DNA of 64,000 nt from Coturnix japonica. Lineage: Eukaryota > Chordata > Aves > Galliformes > Phasianidae. The translations under genes were made by a program, and so were the position numbers. A model generated the notes under the pieces. That model ran no database searches. It was not told the DNA's origin and saw only the letters and a list, made by a program, of their open reading frames with translations. Location: assembly GCF_001577835.2 (NCBI RefSeq), contig NC_029516.1, forward strand, positions 50,590,186 to 50,654,185, written 5' to 3'. How positions within the stretch are numbered: the stretch's first letter is position 1; each line of letters opens with the position of its first letter. Below are positions 22,815-34,900 of this stretch, piece after piece.

Positions 22815-23624
22815 TGCCTGATGAAGCCTGTACCAATAAACTGGGAGAATTACAAGTGAGAACAGCAATTTACAGGAAGAAATTTGGTCCTCTCACTATC
22901 ACGAAAACACCAAGGATACACTTTGACTTCTGAACTTAACCATACATGCTCTGCAGTGATGTTTATCATGTGCCTCAGCTTCTGTTATCATAGAATCATT
23001 GAATCACAAGGTTGGAAAAGGCCTACAAGATCATATGGCACAACTGTTCTCCTATTACCATTGCTACCACGAGCTACTAAACCACGTCCCGTAGCTCCTT
23101 GTACCAGATGCCTCTTGAACACTGCCAGGAACGGCAACTCCACCACCTCCCTGGACAGGCCATTCCAGTGCCTGACTACTCTGTGAGAAAATGTTTATTC
23201 TTATGTTATGTTTCCTAATGATTTTCCTTATGTTCTGTGAAGTGCAGATAACATTAACTGCGGGCAGAGGGAACAACATCATTCAGTTGCTCCAGGTGTT
23301 TCACCAACCATGTGTACCAGCAGATGCACTTAGGGGCACCAGGTTCTGCCAGGTCAGAACAAACACAGTGGGACTAAGGCATAGGCCCTGCCTTTGCCTG
23401 AGTCTCCCAGCTAAGAGCACAGCAGTACAGCATGGCTCTATGAGATGTTCCATGCCACACCTTGGGACTCCAGTTGAATGAATTTTTGTTGGGCAACCTC
23501 TGGCTTTAATAATGCCAAGTCATGGGACAAAGTGCCAGTAACTCAAACAGGCAGTAACCAACTGTGACACATATAAAAGTGTTACAAATCACAATAAAAA
23601 TGTATGCAAAAAACTGTGCCTAGG
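22815..23624 (+). repeat. U3: duplicated upstream block
   Basis: Third copy of the U block, beginning near GCCTGTACCAATAAACTGGG and running through AACTCAAACAGGCAGTAACC at about 23540. It is interrupted by a CR1 at 22990-23190 and cut by the gap at 23625. The A-type gene that should follow is not visible beyond the gap. Confidence 0.75.
22990..23190 (-). mobile_element. CR1 LINE 3' fragment inside U3
   Basis: Reverse-oriented CR1. It starts with ATCATAGAATCATTGAATCA and AGGTTGGAAAAGGCC, followed by antisense CR1 sequence such as CTCCACCACCTCCCTGGACA. It is missing from U1 and U2. Confidence 0.9.
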
Positions 23625-23649
23625 NNNNNNNNNNNNNNNNNNNNNNNNN
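23625..23649. other. Assembly gap (25 N)
   Basis: Twenty-five N characters end the U3 block. Confidence 1.
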
Positions 23650-24899
23650 TGCGCCATCACAGAGTGACTCTCAATTGTCAACTTAAGATATTTAGTCCAG
23701 TAAAATGTTTGGATTTTGTTCACACACCTAATGTGGAAGGAAGCTGTGTAAGGAACTAAAAACTTACTCTAACCATTGTAACACCAAAGAGCAGTCATTA
23801 TACATGAACGAATATTCTGTCCACCATGTCTATATATAATCTAGCAAGCAAAGTCCTTTAAAGAGACCTGGTGGCGTCACGAAATCGATGATGCTCTGTA
23901 GGAACCTGTGTACTAATCTGCCTGACCATTTTGAGTTATTAAGTGGCTCTTACATTTCTCTGTTACTCCATCTCCATACAAGCATGCAGTAGTTGTTTCA
24001 GCCCAGTGAGCAGTCAGCATAATCATGTTGCTGCCTCCAGGTGTGTGGCTGAGTGCAACCAAGTGCCTGTGATGAGTGGCCCTCTGGAAGGGCTGAGGGC
24101 ACACATAGGACTCAGTTGAGATGCCTGATGCTCCATGGCATTGCTGTCACTTGCACAGTGAGGGGTGTAGTGAATGCGCATCTGAGCACCTGTGTGTAAC
24201 TAGCTGTTCTGAAGGAAGTTTGTGACTCGTGTTCAGCTGTGTCACCAAAGCTGATTCTGGAAGTGAGCTCAGCTAAGCTGCTCTAGCACTGCCCCTCTCT
24301 CCCTGTGGGACATGAGCAGGTTGGATGCTGAATGTCCAGCTCAGGGCAAGACAGTGGCATTGACCAGGGGCTTTCATTGCTCTGGCTGAAAAAGTGCCCC
24401 TCTAAAAGCTACCTACAGGGGATGGCTGCCTGCTCACCTCTCCTGTTCGTATATTCTGAAGGCACTGTGGCAGTGGGCAGGACAGACAGATCCAGCGTCC
24501 TGGCGGTATTTCATCACTACATCAAGCTGATGCACTGGTGAGGAGGCGAATCAGATGAGCCAGGAGCTGAGGAAGGTGAGAACCTGGCTTCTGTGGTCAC
24601 ACTTGTTTGCACATATTGAGCATGAATAGGAAGAACTGTAAGAGCATCTCCCATTACTTTTTGGCTTTCCACTTTCTCCATTCTTTCATTTTCCTAATCT
24701 CCTCAGCAACCTCGTGGGCAGAGGGTGACATGGGGTGAATGTGAATTTGGGAGTGCAGGCTGCTAGCAGCATTTCAGGGCCATTGCGCTGTATAAATATG
24801 CTAGCAGCGGCTGATTCTGTGCTTTCTAGAGAACAAGAGGTCCAAGAAGGGAGAATTCCTCCTCATGCTTGTTCTTTAACATTGGAATATTGAGGATGA
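23650..24899. other. Non-coding stretch, no gene seen
   Basis: Ordinary-looking non-coding sequence with no recognised exon. Nothing links it to the U block before the gap. Confidence 0.4.
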
Positions 24900-27800
24900 A
24901 AATACTAAGGACCCAACACTAAACCATCACAAAGATCGAAAGCTAAGATAAAAATCTTGTGAAGCCAGCTATTTCATTAAATTTAATATGTAAGAGTAAT
25001 CGAATTATATCTCTGTAGCAAAGAAGTGTTATGCACATGAAGAGGGAGAGAGAGCATCAGAGAGATCCACGTGCTTCAGGGAGATAAACAAATGGGTCTC
25101 AATTACATGTCTAGATTCGATAGAGAGAATAGATTGTGGTATATGCATCAGTTAACGACTGTATCGAGATCGAGGAGAGAAAGTTTCGTGATGACAACTC
25201 ACCTTGCTAAACTCCTTGTTTGGCCAGACATGGGAACACTGTGAAGTGCTAAGCGTGGCACACCTTCACCCCAGGGCTTAGAACAGATAATTCAAATCGC
25301 AATTATGATATCTAGTAAAGTAGAAGGTGCACTTTGTCGAAAGCTTCTGCTTGGGTCACTCTGCCATATCACATAATATATCGTCAGAGATGATTATCAC
25401 TAACTGGCACATCTATGCCTATGGATCAATAAAATATAATCCAGTTAGATTAATCTATTTAACAATTTTCGAGCAACATCACTTATGCTCTCGACTAAGA
25501 GCAACAATTTAGAGACAGCTAACATAAAACGATGTCTTATCTATAGTTCAAATATTTCTCAATGTATAGTTCACACTCTAGCTCTGACATGTATATAGAG
25601 TCTCTCACCGAGGGCTTGTAGCTTGCCTGCTTCGAGAACTTTCTTACAATTTTTACGCGAGTGATTCACACAAATCCTGCCGCTCATCATAGCAGATTCA
25701 GTATATACAGCACGTGCGCATTTGAATCGGCAAGTTTATCACTCACAAATGTTTGAAGAGAGTAACAGATCAACAAAACTACCGAACTCTCATATTTGAG
25801 CGACCTAGGCGAGGCTTAAAGCAAAAAAGCATGACCACACTCTTCAGCTCCTGCGATACAGGCTGTACAGTGAAAGCGTATGGTTATAAGGCAAGTATAC
25901 TGAGTAGAAGAGTAAGCTACACAGTCGCGTCTAGATATCTGCTCACAACACCATCTACGTGCACGAAATTCCTTGCCTAGTGTATTATGATGCTCTGGCT
26001 GCTCTGTGCCTTCCAATGGGGGCTAGCTAGGTAACCCTACCACTTAATCCCACTCCTCGCCACCTGCTCCTCTCTTGGAAATGCCACAAAACACTCATAC
26101 TATTTTTAAACCTCCTTTGTACTCGACTACTGAAATGAGCCAGTGTGCATTAAGAAACTCGCAGGTCCTCCAAATGCTTCCATTTTGGAGCTTTGTAATC
26201 TAATTCCCACTTTCTCTCTCACTCACTCGCCGGAGCGAAACCCTGTAACACAGGGACTCTTGTTCATGGAGCAGCGAACCAACAGCTGAGGTTTGTTATT
26301 AAAAACCCACCTGCATAAAAATGTGATTTAACCCTCAACTCTGTGCTCATATCATTTACCCTGGAAAGTTCGCGTATATTAAAGTTCATGTCCTCCAAGG
26401 GCTGATCCGAGCCCTCGGCATGTGTGCCTGTGACCTCTCATAATCCTGACGTGCAAAATCACTGTACCTGTAAGTGCTTTGCAACATCTCCAACGAGACC
26501 AGGGTGCGTAAAACACTGCGCTTAGGTTAAGAGGTGTGCGAAAACTATGACTACAATTGACATGTGTATAATGAAAAACCTCACAGTGAAGGCACTCAAC
26601 TGCAAAGATCCACTGTGTTTTGCTTTCCTTCGTTAGCTCAACGTTTGTGCTTTTCCAGCCCAAGCCAATGACGGATGCCACAGCTCATATCGCTTGTCAC
26701 TTCCAAGGCTGTGGAGTGCGAGAGTGCGCGCGAGCAATTTCAATCACAGCTCTTATACCCACTTTGCGTGGGCGCTCAAAACCATCAGCGCGGCTGCCTT
26801 ACGACAAACGACTGCCCCTTCACCTTTTAAATAATGGAGGAGAAGTGGTATCATGACTTTACTGACAGCTGGCATCACAGACCTGATTCGTAAATACGAG
26901 TTTTGTCACACAACTGATGACACAAAGCAAGAATAGAGCCAAACTATTTACAGTTTTCTAAGCTTGTTTTCTGTGAGCTACTATTTTCCACGTCGCACCA
27001 CACTCAAGTAATGATCGAATTTGCTCACCAACGTTTCATCACATATGTACAGTCCAATGAAACTGTGACAAAGTCCTTGAGGCCACCACAGGATATATAA
27101 CTTTTTGACTAGGCCTTCTCTTCACATCGAGTGTATACATGCATTCCCACTTTCATCATCTCTGAGTGAGTAAGTCCATCTCTAAATTGGTGTGCCACTC
27201 TTAGTCACCAAATCTTTATCACCATATTCAAAATAGACTAAGACAATGTAGATAATACCCTCGTTAGCCAAATAGGTTTACATTATGCTTGCAACGTAAT
27301 ATATTCTCACAAAGATTAATGCATTATGAGCATCAAGTAGAGCTTCAGCTCTGTAACCGATTCTGAGAACAATAACTGGCATAAGAAATGCTATACTTAA
27401 CTTCCTCTAACTTCTATCTTCAACATAAAAACACAGTGGTGGAACCAGGACATGTGTGATGGTAGTCTAGATATCCTAATGCGACGACAGGTCGTGGATA
27501 ACATCATATGATTTTGCAGCTGTGCTGTGGATTCTTTTCGCTGCGCCTCTAACCTGTCACTCTATGAAAAAGTAGCAGACACAAAAAATAATCACATCAT
27601 AAAGTCATATAGAGAAAATTTATACTTTCAATCTGGTATGAAAGGCCACCAGAGACATATATGAGCCAACACACATCGGACATCCAACCTCTCTCAATTG
27701 TCAAGTACATAAACTGCACTCAAATTACAACCAAGCCAGACGAGCATAAGTGTTTATCGAGTTTTTATCACCTGAGACACAAAGAGGCAATATAAGGCAT

Positions 27801-28562
27801 AGCATTCGCGGTGTTCTAAAATTAAAATCTTGATTGATAATCTCACATATCCTACCATAAATAGTAGGACAATACTCCTGCGTGCTTCTTCTGGTCAGCA
27901 GTATGATCCAGTTAGCTCTCAAGCATATGATTTGTTCAGTAACGAGTCCAACACTAACTGTAGTGTAGCAAAAAACCTCTTTCCTTTCCTGCAATTCGTT
28001 TTGTGCCTTGTTATACGAACTCAAATCAAAGGCTCAGTTATAGCACTGAAGCATATCGAGTCAGGAGACAAATTCACGTGTCAACGTAGAAAAGTGGAGG
28101 GATTGCCTTGGCTTGTTGCCTATAACTCAAATACGTCCTAAACTTAGCTCTGCGAATTTACATTCCATCACACTAATGCAGCGTGTAGGGTAACTCAGGA
28201 GCCCTAAACAGCGAGAGCCCAAAATATCACCGTTAGAAGCAAGGCGAAAAAGATGACCTTCCTCAACTCTCGATGTCTGATAGCATTAGAAACACAAGCG
28301 GATTTTGTAGGCGAGATGAGAGGAGGATGCAGAGGTTCGAGTGATCGCGAGGACATGGTGTAGTCACCCTCATGCTGCGCGAAGACCTCTGTCCAGCTGT
28401 AGGGATCTGATGCCCTCATGTGAGTTGTGTTGAGTATCTCATGCACATAGCATTTTCGATTCTTGACACAACGTTGTACGACACTGGAGGACGTTTAAAA
28501 TACCAGACAGGAGCGTCTAATTGTTCCTTCATTCACTCACAACAAACTGAGAAACTCCGAAA
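24900..28562. other. Probable low-accuracy sequence
   Basis: The stretch has no recognisable repeat or gene, an unusual scatter of CG dinucleotides outside any island, and only broken similarity to known parts of this locus. One example is about 25190-25255, which resembles the psi1 intron 5 remnant (17510-17575) with many small indels. At about 28563 it changes abruptly into a nearly perfect A-type promoter. Uncorrected long-read gap filling would explain this. No feature should be called inside it. Confidence 0.55.
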
Positions 28563-28668
28563 CACAATATGCACCTCCTCCATCCTCCCAGGGGCAGCAC
28601 CGTCACTATTAAACAGGCTGGGAACAGAAGCAGCCACAACACAGCTGGTCTGGCAGCGCGAGGGGGCC

Positions 28669-31389
28669 ATGGCGACCTACGTGCAGCTGAACACCGGAGC
28701 CAAGATGCCCATCCTGGGGGCTGGGAACATGGAAGGTAACAGCTGGAGAGAAAAGCTTTCGTACTGCAGAGCTCCCTGGCACCAAGCTCACTGCTGCCGC
28801 TCTGCCTGGCTGTGGGACTGAGCTGTGTGAGAGAGGGGCTGTGCAATAATGCCTGGAGGCGGGATCTGAGTTTCAGAGCACTGCTCCTGCAACAAAAATT
28901 GTAGCAGGGAGGGTTACTTGCTGTAGGTAGTTTTCCCATTCTTCTCTTGTTAGGAAACAGGCATTCAAATTGCACTGATATGAACTTCTAAGTAAATTTT
29001 TGTTGTTTTCAGTCCCCACCAGGGCAAGTGACAGCTGCAGTGATGGCTGCAATCGATGCTGGATACCGCCACTTTGATGGTGCCTATGTGTACCAGAATG
29101 AGAAGGAGGTTGGGGATGGGATCCAGCAGAAAATCAAGGAAGGTGTTGTGAAGCGAGAGGACCTCTTCATTGTCAGTAAGGTAAACAGCTGATGGCCTTC
29201 CATCTCAAAGAAGCGGTTGGGAAATGTTTTGCCTATAGTAACTGCATAGTAGGTAGCTTAGAGTCAAGTTTCATGCTGCAGGATGAAGCTGCTCCTATCA
29301 TCCTATCATCAGTAACTCCTGATGCAAGCTTACTGCTTCACCCCAGTCCCTGTGGAGTCTTAGGAAGGATATGCACCACTGATACTGGAATCACACTTGA
29401 CATTCCTAATACTAATTGTGATTTTCTTGCACCCAGTAGACAGGGACAACAATTTGCTGAAATGTGAGCAGAGCAGGGCAGAAACCCTCTTTTCTTCCCA
29501 GTTCACTGACAGGCTGCTCCGCATTCAGCCTGAACTCACCAAGAGAAGACAGCACTGTTCTCACAGGGACCTGACTCCACAGCCAAGGGGAAGCCCTTCC
29601 TCCCTTCCTTTCTTCAGCTCATTCTCTCCTGTGAATGGCTCCTTCCATCCATATCCCTAAAGAACAGCCACTCTTCCTCCACCCAATGCACTGTGTGCTT
29701 CAGCATCACAGCCTGGCACTTTGCAGAGGGGAAGAAGTGCTGTGGCATGAGGAAGGACGTGGCCCTGCACCTCATGCCCCTGCTGGAGCTCAGAGACCAC
29801 CTGCACAGCATGGACACCCTTGGTTTGAAGGGGAGCAGGAAAAGAGATGGAGGACCAGGTAGCACTGAAAAGGTTAGAAATCAGTGACAGATAGCTCTGA
29901 GATCACATTGAGATAATGGGTTGATACAGAGGCACAACCAGTGCCTCAACTGGCACCCTGAGAACAGAAGAGGAAACTGAGCACTGTGATCACAGGTGAC
30001 TTGAGCCAACTCAGTTCTTCTTTCAGTAAGTGTGTCCTGGCCTTTTGTCTCCAGCTGTTTTCCACATTTCCATGAAAAAACAATCTTGTGAAGGGAGCCT
30101 GCCAGAAAAGACTTCTTGCCGACCTGAAAACTGGATTACCTGGATCTTTATCTCATCCACTGGCCTTCTGGCTTCAAGGTACAGTAATGGCAATTGCTTT
30201 GGCTTGCTTTGTTGGGTGGGATCTTCAGAGCTGCCAGCTATGGTTTCAGCATCTCTGCTGTTCCTGTCCTGAAATACTACTTCTCTCTGGCGCTGCTCAT
30301 TCAGTTCTATTTTGCCCACATGAGCCAGGCTCTGGATTTGTCACTATGAGGAGACTGCTTGCATGGCATCATCTGTCCTCTTGACAATGGAGAAGCGATT
30401 GAGGGTACGTTTGGATTTGCGAGACAGGATGTCTCAGAAGCAGAAGCAAGCAACTACACACTCAGGCACTCAAGGCAGCACAGAGGGTTATGAGTTTTAT
30501 TCAACATACACACACACACATAGACCTCCACTTAGATAACCCCAGTAAGTAGCAAGCAGAAACTCCCTAAGCAAGTGCAGTATTACTTACCAACCCTTGA
30601 GAGATGGCAAAACACCAAGTAGGAAAAGAAGAAGGAACATGCCAGCAGTGGATTTGATAGGTAGTGTCAGCAGGGCATCCCCTGTTTCAAAGTGCACTTT
30701 TCCTCTCTCCCACCACAGCTTCTCTCCTGCTTCTATTCTCCCCAGGGTCTGCAGGCCTTTTTCCACTTGCACACTGCACTCGCTTGTCCAATGCATGACA
30801 CAAAGCCCAAGTGAAACACCTGCTTGCAAAACAATATAACTGGCAAGGTAGATTCCCTACCAACACAAGATAAAACACTATACCCACAAACAGCAGTTCC
30901 ATTCAAACGATCAGAATTCTTTCTTCCATCCCAGGACTGTTCTTCAATCACAGACCTTCAGGTCCCCGACACAGAGGAAGAACCTGAACCAAGTTGAAGC
31001 CTCCCAGCTGCAAGCATGTCATACACAGCTCTCCCTCACACAACTACAAAGAATTTGAAACGTACCCTCTGCAGGAAAAGTAAATGAGGGATCCAGAAGA
31101 ACTTCGTGACATAACGGAGACAGATTATAGCAAGAATGCCATGACACTGCTAAAATTAAAAAGAAGTGGTTGAAGACTGTACCTTTTATGATGGGAATTA
31201 ACATGCAGGGTTTTTTCACGTACTTTTGCTCCCTATACTCCTGTTAGCTTTTCTTATGAAGCCAGCTTCCTTAAAGGGAATGTTACAGACATTTTTAATC
31301 TACTCTGACAGGCAGGAGATGTCCTGTTTCCCACAGATGACAATGGCATGATTATACCCAGCAACACTGACCTCCTAGAAACATGGGAG
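28669..31389 (+). CDS. AKR1B: A2: AKR1B-type reductase, exons 1-4 (3' part absent)
   Basis: N-terminal half of an A-type aldo-keto reductase. Exon 1 is 28669-28735, 67 bp instead of 66; an extra G in the GGGG run shifts the frame after PILG. Exon 2 is 29013-29180, 168 bp and intact, with the signature [20 protein letters not shown] holding catalytic Asp and Tyr and ending in LFIVSK with catalytic Lys. Exon 3 is 30055-30178, 124 bp instead of 117, several small insertions, HWPSGFK still visible. Exon 4 is 31312-31389 and intact. Cys after the catalytic Asp in B and C is Gly here. Exons 5-10 do not follow; a single N at 31963 ends the contig. The +1-type insertions look like base-calling errors, so the gene may be functional. 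Confidence 0.82.
30401..31069. mobile_element. Insertion with inverted ends in A2 intron 3 (class uncertain)
   Basis: A block of about 670 bp absent from intron 3 of A1 and A3 is bounded by a perfect 12-bp inverted pair: GAGGGTACGTTT at 30401-30412 and its complement at 31058-31069. On the minus strand it carries a (TG)n tract followed by AATAAA about 95 bases from the end, which is more LTR-like than DNA-transposon-like. No coding region or clear target duplication was found. It could be a solo LTR or a non-autonomous DNA element. Confidence 0.4.
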
Positions 31390-31963
31390 GTAAGTTCAAC
31401 CACGGAAGAAGCCCAGTTTTCTTTGTCTTTGATAGTCCTTTGCACATTTTCATTGCATTCAGCCACCACAGAACTTTTCTCTCACATACGTACAATTACT
31501 TGGAAAGAATTAAAGGTAATATAAGGTAGATGTCTACATGCTTAGTCATTACTTCCACACTATGTGCTCTGAGGGCTTAATAACCTACAGAGTGCCAAAA
31601 TTTCTTCTAGGGAAGCTGCAGACCACACAAGATATGAAAGAAGATCTCAGCTTGACCATAACAACTACCCAATTCACCACAAGTCCTCAGGCAGTTCTTC
31701 AAATGCTAAAACATATTTTGCAGGAATAAAGACATTTTAGCTTATCTACAGCCTGGAGCACAATCTTTCTACATTTATACAAGATATTATGGGGTATCAC
31801 TGTCCTTTTCCTCATTCAATGTGGTGTGATTTTTCACAATATGAAGAAGTGAGACTTTGAGCCTGGAGGAGATGGCTCCCACATTTAGATCAGGGAGCAA
31901 TGCGGGTCCTAACAGTTAATTTGTGCATCTTAAGAAAACTGGAATCATGCTACAGAGGAGCAN

Positions 31964-34900
31964 AGAAAACTCTTGCTGATCTAAAACTGGATTACCTGGA
32001 TCTTTATCTCATCCACTGGCCTTCTGGCTTCAAGGTACAGTAATGGCAATTGCTTTGGGTTACTTTGGATCTTGCTTTGGGATCTTCAGAGCTGCCAGCT
32101 ATGTTTTCATCACAGCTGCTGTTCCTGTCTTGAAATATGATGTTGCTCTGCTGCTGTCATTCAGTTCTACTCTGGCCATGTGTGCCAGGCTCTGGAACTC
32201 TTCCCACAAGCACATGCAAGCGTGCATGCTGTCCTCTGTTCATTTTATAATGGGATAGGAAAATCCTACCCCGAGTTCACACATCTCAGCTGCAACAATA
32301 AGTTACTCTGCTTTCCCTCGCACAAATTACAATGTGTTCATTTCAAATGTAACATCTGCAGAACGCAGAAAAATTTCCTGCCTTTACAGGAACAGTTGCT
32401 GTCAAGAAGGCCTTGACCTTGCATGAATTAAGAAGAAAGCATGGTACAAGTCTTAAATACCTTACGATGAGAATTAACATGTTTGGTTATTGGCGTTAGC
32501 TTCCTGATTGATATCCTTACTACAGTAGCTTCCCTTATGGGATTGTTACAAGTACCTTTATTCCGTGCTCACAGGCTGGAGATGTCCTGTTTCCCACAGA
32601 TGACAACGGCATGGCTATACCCAGCAACACTGACCTCCTAGAAACATGGGAGGTAAGTTCAACCACAGAAGCAGTCCAGATTTCTCTGCCTTTGACAGTC
32701 CCTTATGAATTTTCATTGCCATCAGCTCTCTCAGAAATATCTTTTCATGCATGTACATTTACTTGTAAGGAAATAATGAAAATACAACGTAGATGACTGC
32801 ATGCATAGTTATTACTTCCACACTACTGTTCCCTGTGTATCTAACTCACAGTGATTGCCAAAATCTTTTATGGAAGCTGCAGACAACATAGATGATAGAA
32901 AAAGTTCTCAGTTTGACCATATCAACTGCCTAGTTCACCACAAGTCCTCAGGCCATTCCTCAACTGCTCAAACATATTTTGCAGGAATAAAGACATTTTA
33001 GGTTATGAGCTTACCTACAGACTGGGAGACAGCACTCCTGTGCTTGCACAGCAGTGGATAATTGAGTATCATTGTTATTTCCTCATTCATCGTCTTGAGA
33101 TTTTTCACAGTGTCAAGGAGTGAGACTTAGAGCTTGGGGGAGATGGCTCCCACATTTAGATCAGGGAGCAATGCGGGTCCTAACAGTTAATTTGTGCCAT
33201 ACTTAGAACTAGATCATGCTAAGAGGAGGCATCCGCAGGACTCAGGTTATCACCGGATGATGACTTTGTCTCTTTCTTGTAGCCATGGAAGAAGCTGGTG
33301 ATGCTGCCTGGCAAAAAGGCATTGGCATCTCCAACTTTCAACACAACAGTTGAAAAATCTTGACAGCCAGGACTGAATGACAAGCCTGCAAACATCAGGT
33401 AGCTTGTAGGTGATCCACATAATCGGTCTTCATGGAATATGAGACCTGATGTTGAATGGGTAATGGACAGGGAACAGTCGTGAAGAAAGCATGTCTTCTT
33501 AATCCGTGTATGGCATTTCTGGTACAAAAGCAATGACACACTCACCTTTTGTCTCTCACTATGATGAACACAGTTTGCAAATGCAGACGTAGTTCTTACA
33601 GAAACATTCGTTGGAAAGATTAAAAAGCCACAGCTGAGTGAAACCTCTGCAGACAAACTGGGTAAAAACTTAATGCATGCTTTAAGTGACAGAAGTATGT
33701 TGTTCCAGACAGTTCATTTGTTCCAAAGGCAGCCGCTCACTGCATTCACTGATAACTTTTTACACCACAGCAATATCAAAGCAGTTCTGTCACCAACATC
33801 GTCTTGCTCTTGTTTCCAGAGTCGATGTCTCGACCTGCCAGGAAATCCGATAATCACTGCCATTCCAAAGGGCATGCTGTGACGCAATGTCCCTTTTTCT
33901 GCTTCCTGCAGACCATGGTAAGATCACTGGCATTTTGCAAGGCAGCTGGCATAAATTTTGCTTCTACAACTCAATTAATGATTCATCAAGATGCAGATAG
34001 CTTTTGCTAGGACAGCTGTGCCTGTGAAGGTTTCTTGCCATTGATCTTCTGTTCTTTGTGTAGGGCTAGCAGAGACCTTCTCTTTTGATACCCCAATATT
34101 AAAGAGATTGTACCAGCCACAAAAAACAGGAGCACAGGTAGGTGGGTGTGGTGTGGGTACTCTTCTGTACCCAGTCTTAAGAAAAATAACCTCAACGATT
34201 AAGTAACTAAATTCCATTTTCTGTTAATTCTGGCACTCCTCTGATTATTTCTTCTAACAGAGTCAGATTTTCTGCATCGCATGATATGCCACTATTCAGT
34301 ATTTCTTTTGCCATCAACAAGAAATCATTTCAAAGTTTTGCTTAAATCACTGAAAATCCAGGTAAGAAAGAAAATACCTGACCGTCTCAAAACCAGATCA
34401 GACATGAAGCCTCCCATGTAGGGATCCACCTCTCAGCCCGTTGCTCTTCAGGCAGCGCTTCACAGGCCACAGCACAAGAATGACTTGAAAGGCAGCTCTA
34501 CAAAAAGTGGCAGTAGCTCAGGCAACTGCTGTTAAACATGCTCAGTTCCTACGGCAACATCTCCACCTGCCTTTCCTCTGATTCCAGTGGTCTTCTTCCT
34601 GAGTTCTCTTCGCTTCACAGAGATATGTGATGTGATCCCCAAGTCTGTTAACACCAGCGCTTGTAGAGATACTTCAAGGTTAGTAATTATGAACAACCTG
34701 GCATCACTTCTCCTCACAGAACAAGCAGGGAGCCTTTCTCAGCCGAGACCTACTCAGTTAGGACCACAGGACTTTTTCTCTCTGCCTGTTTCCCTCTACT
34801 GAGGGCTAAGCATAGGATGTAATTAGTGAGGACTTTTATTGCATTACTTATTCTGTGGCTTCAAGGATTAATCAGAGCTTGATTGGAAACCAAATGTCGT

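Noticed and set aside
28529-28975. 148-aa minus-strand frame opposite A2 exon 1
   Set aside because: Antisense shadow of the A2 promoter, exon 1 and intron 1.
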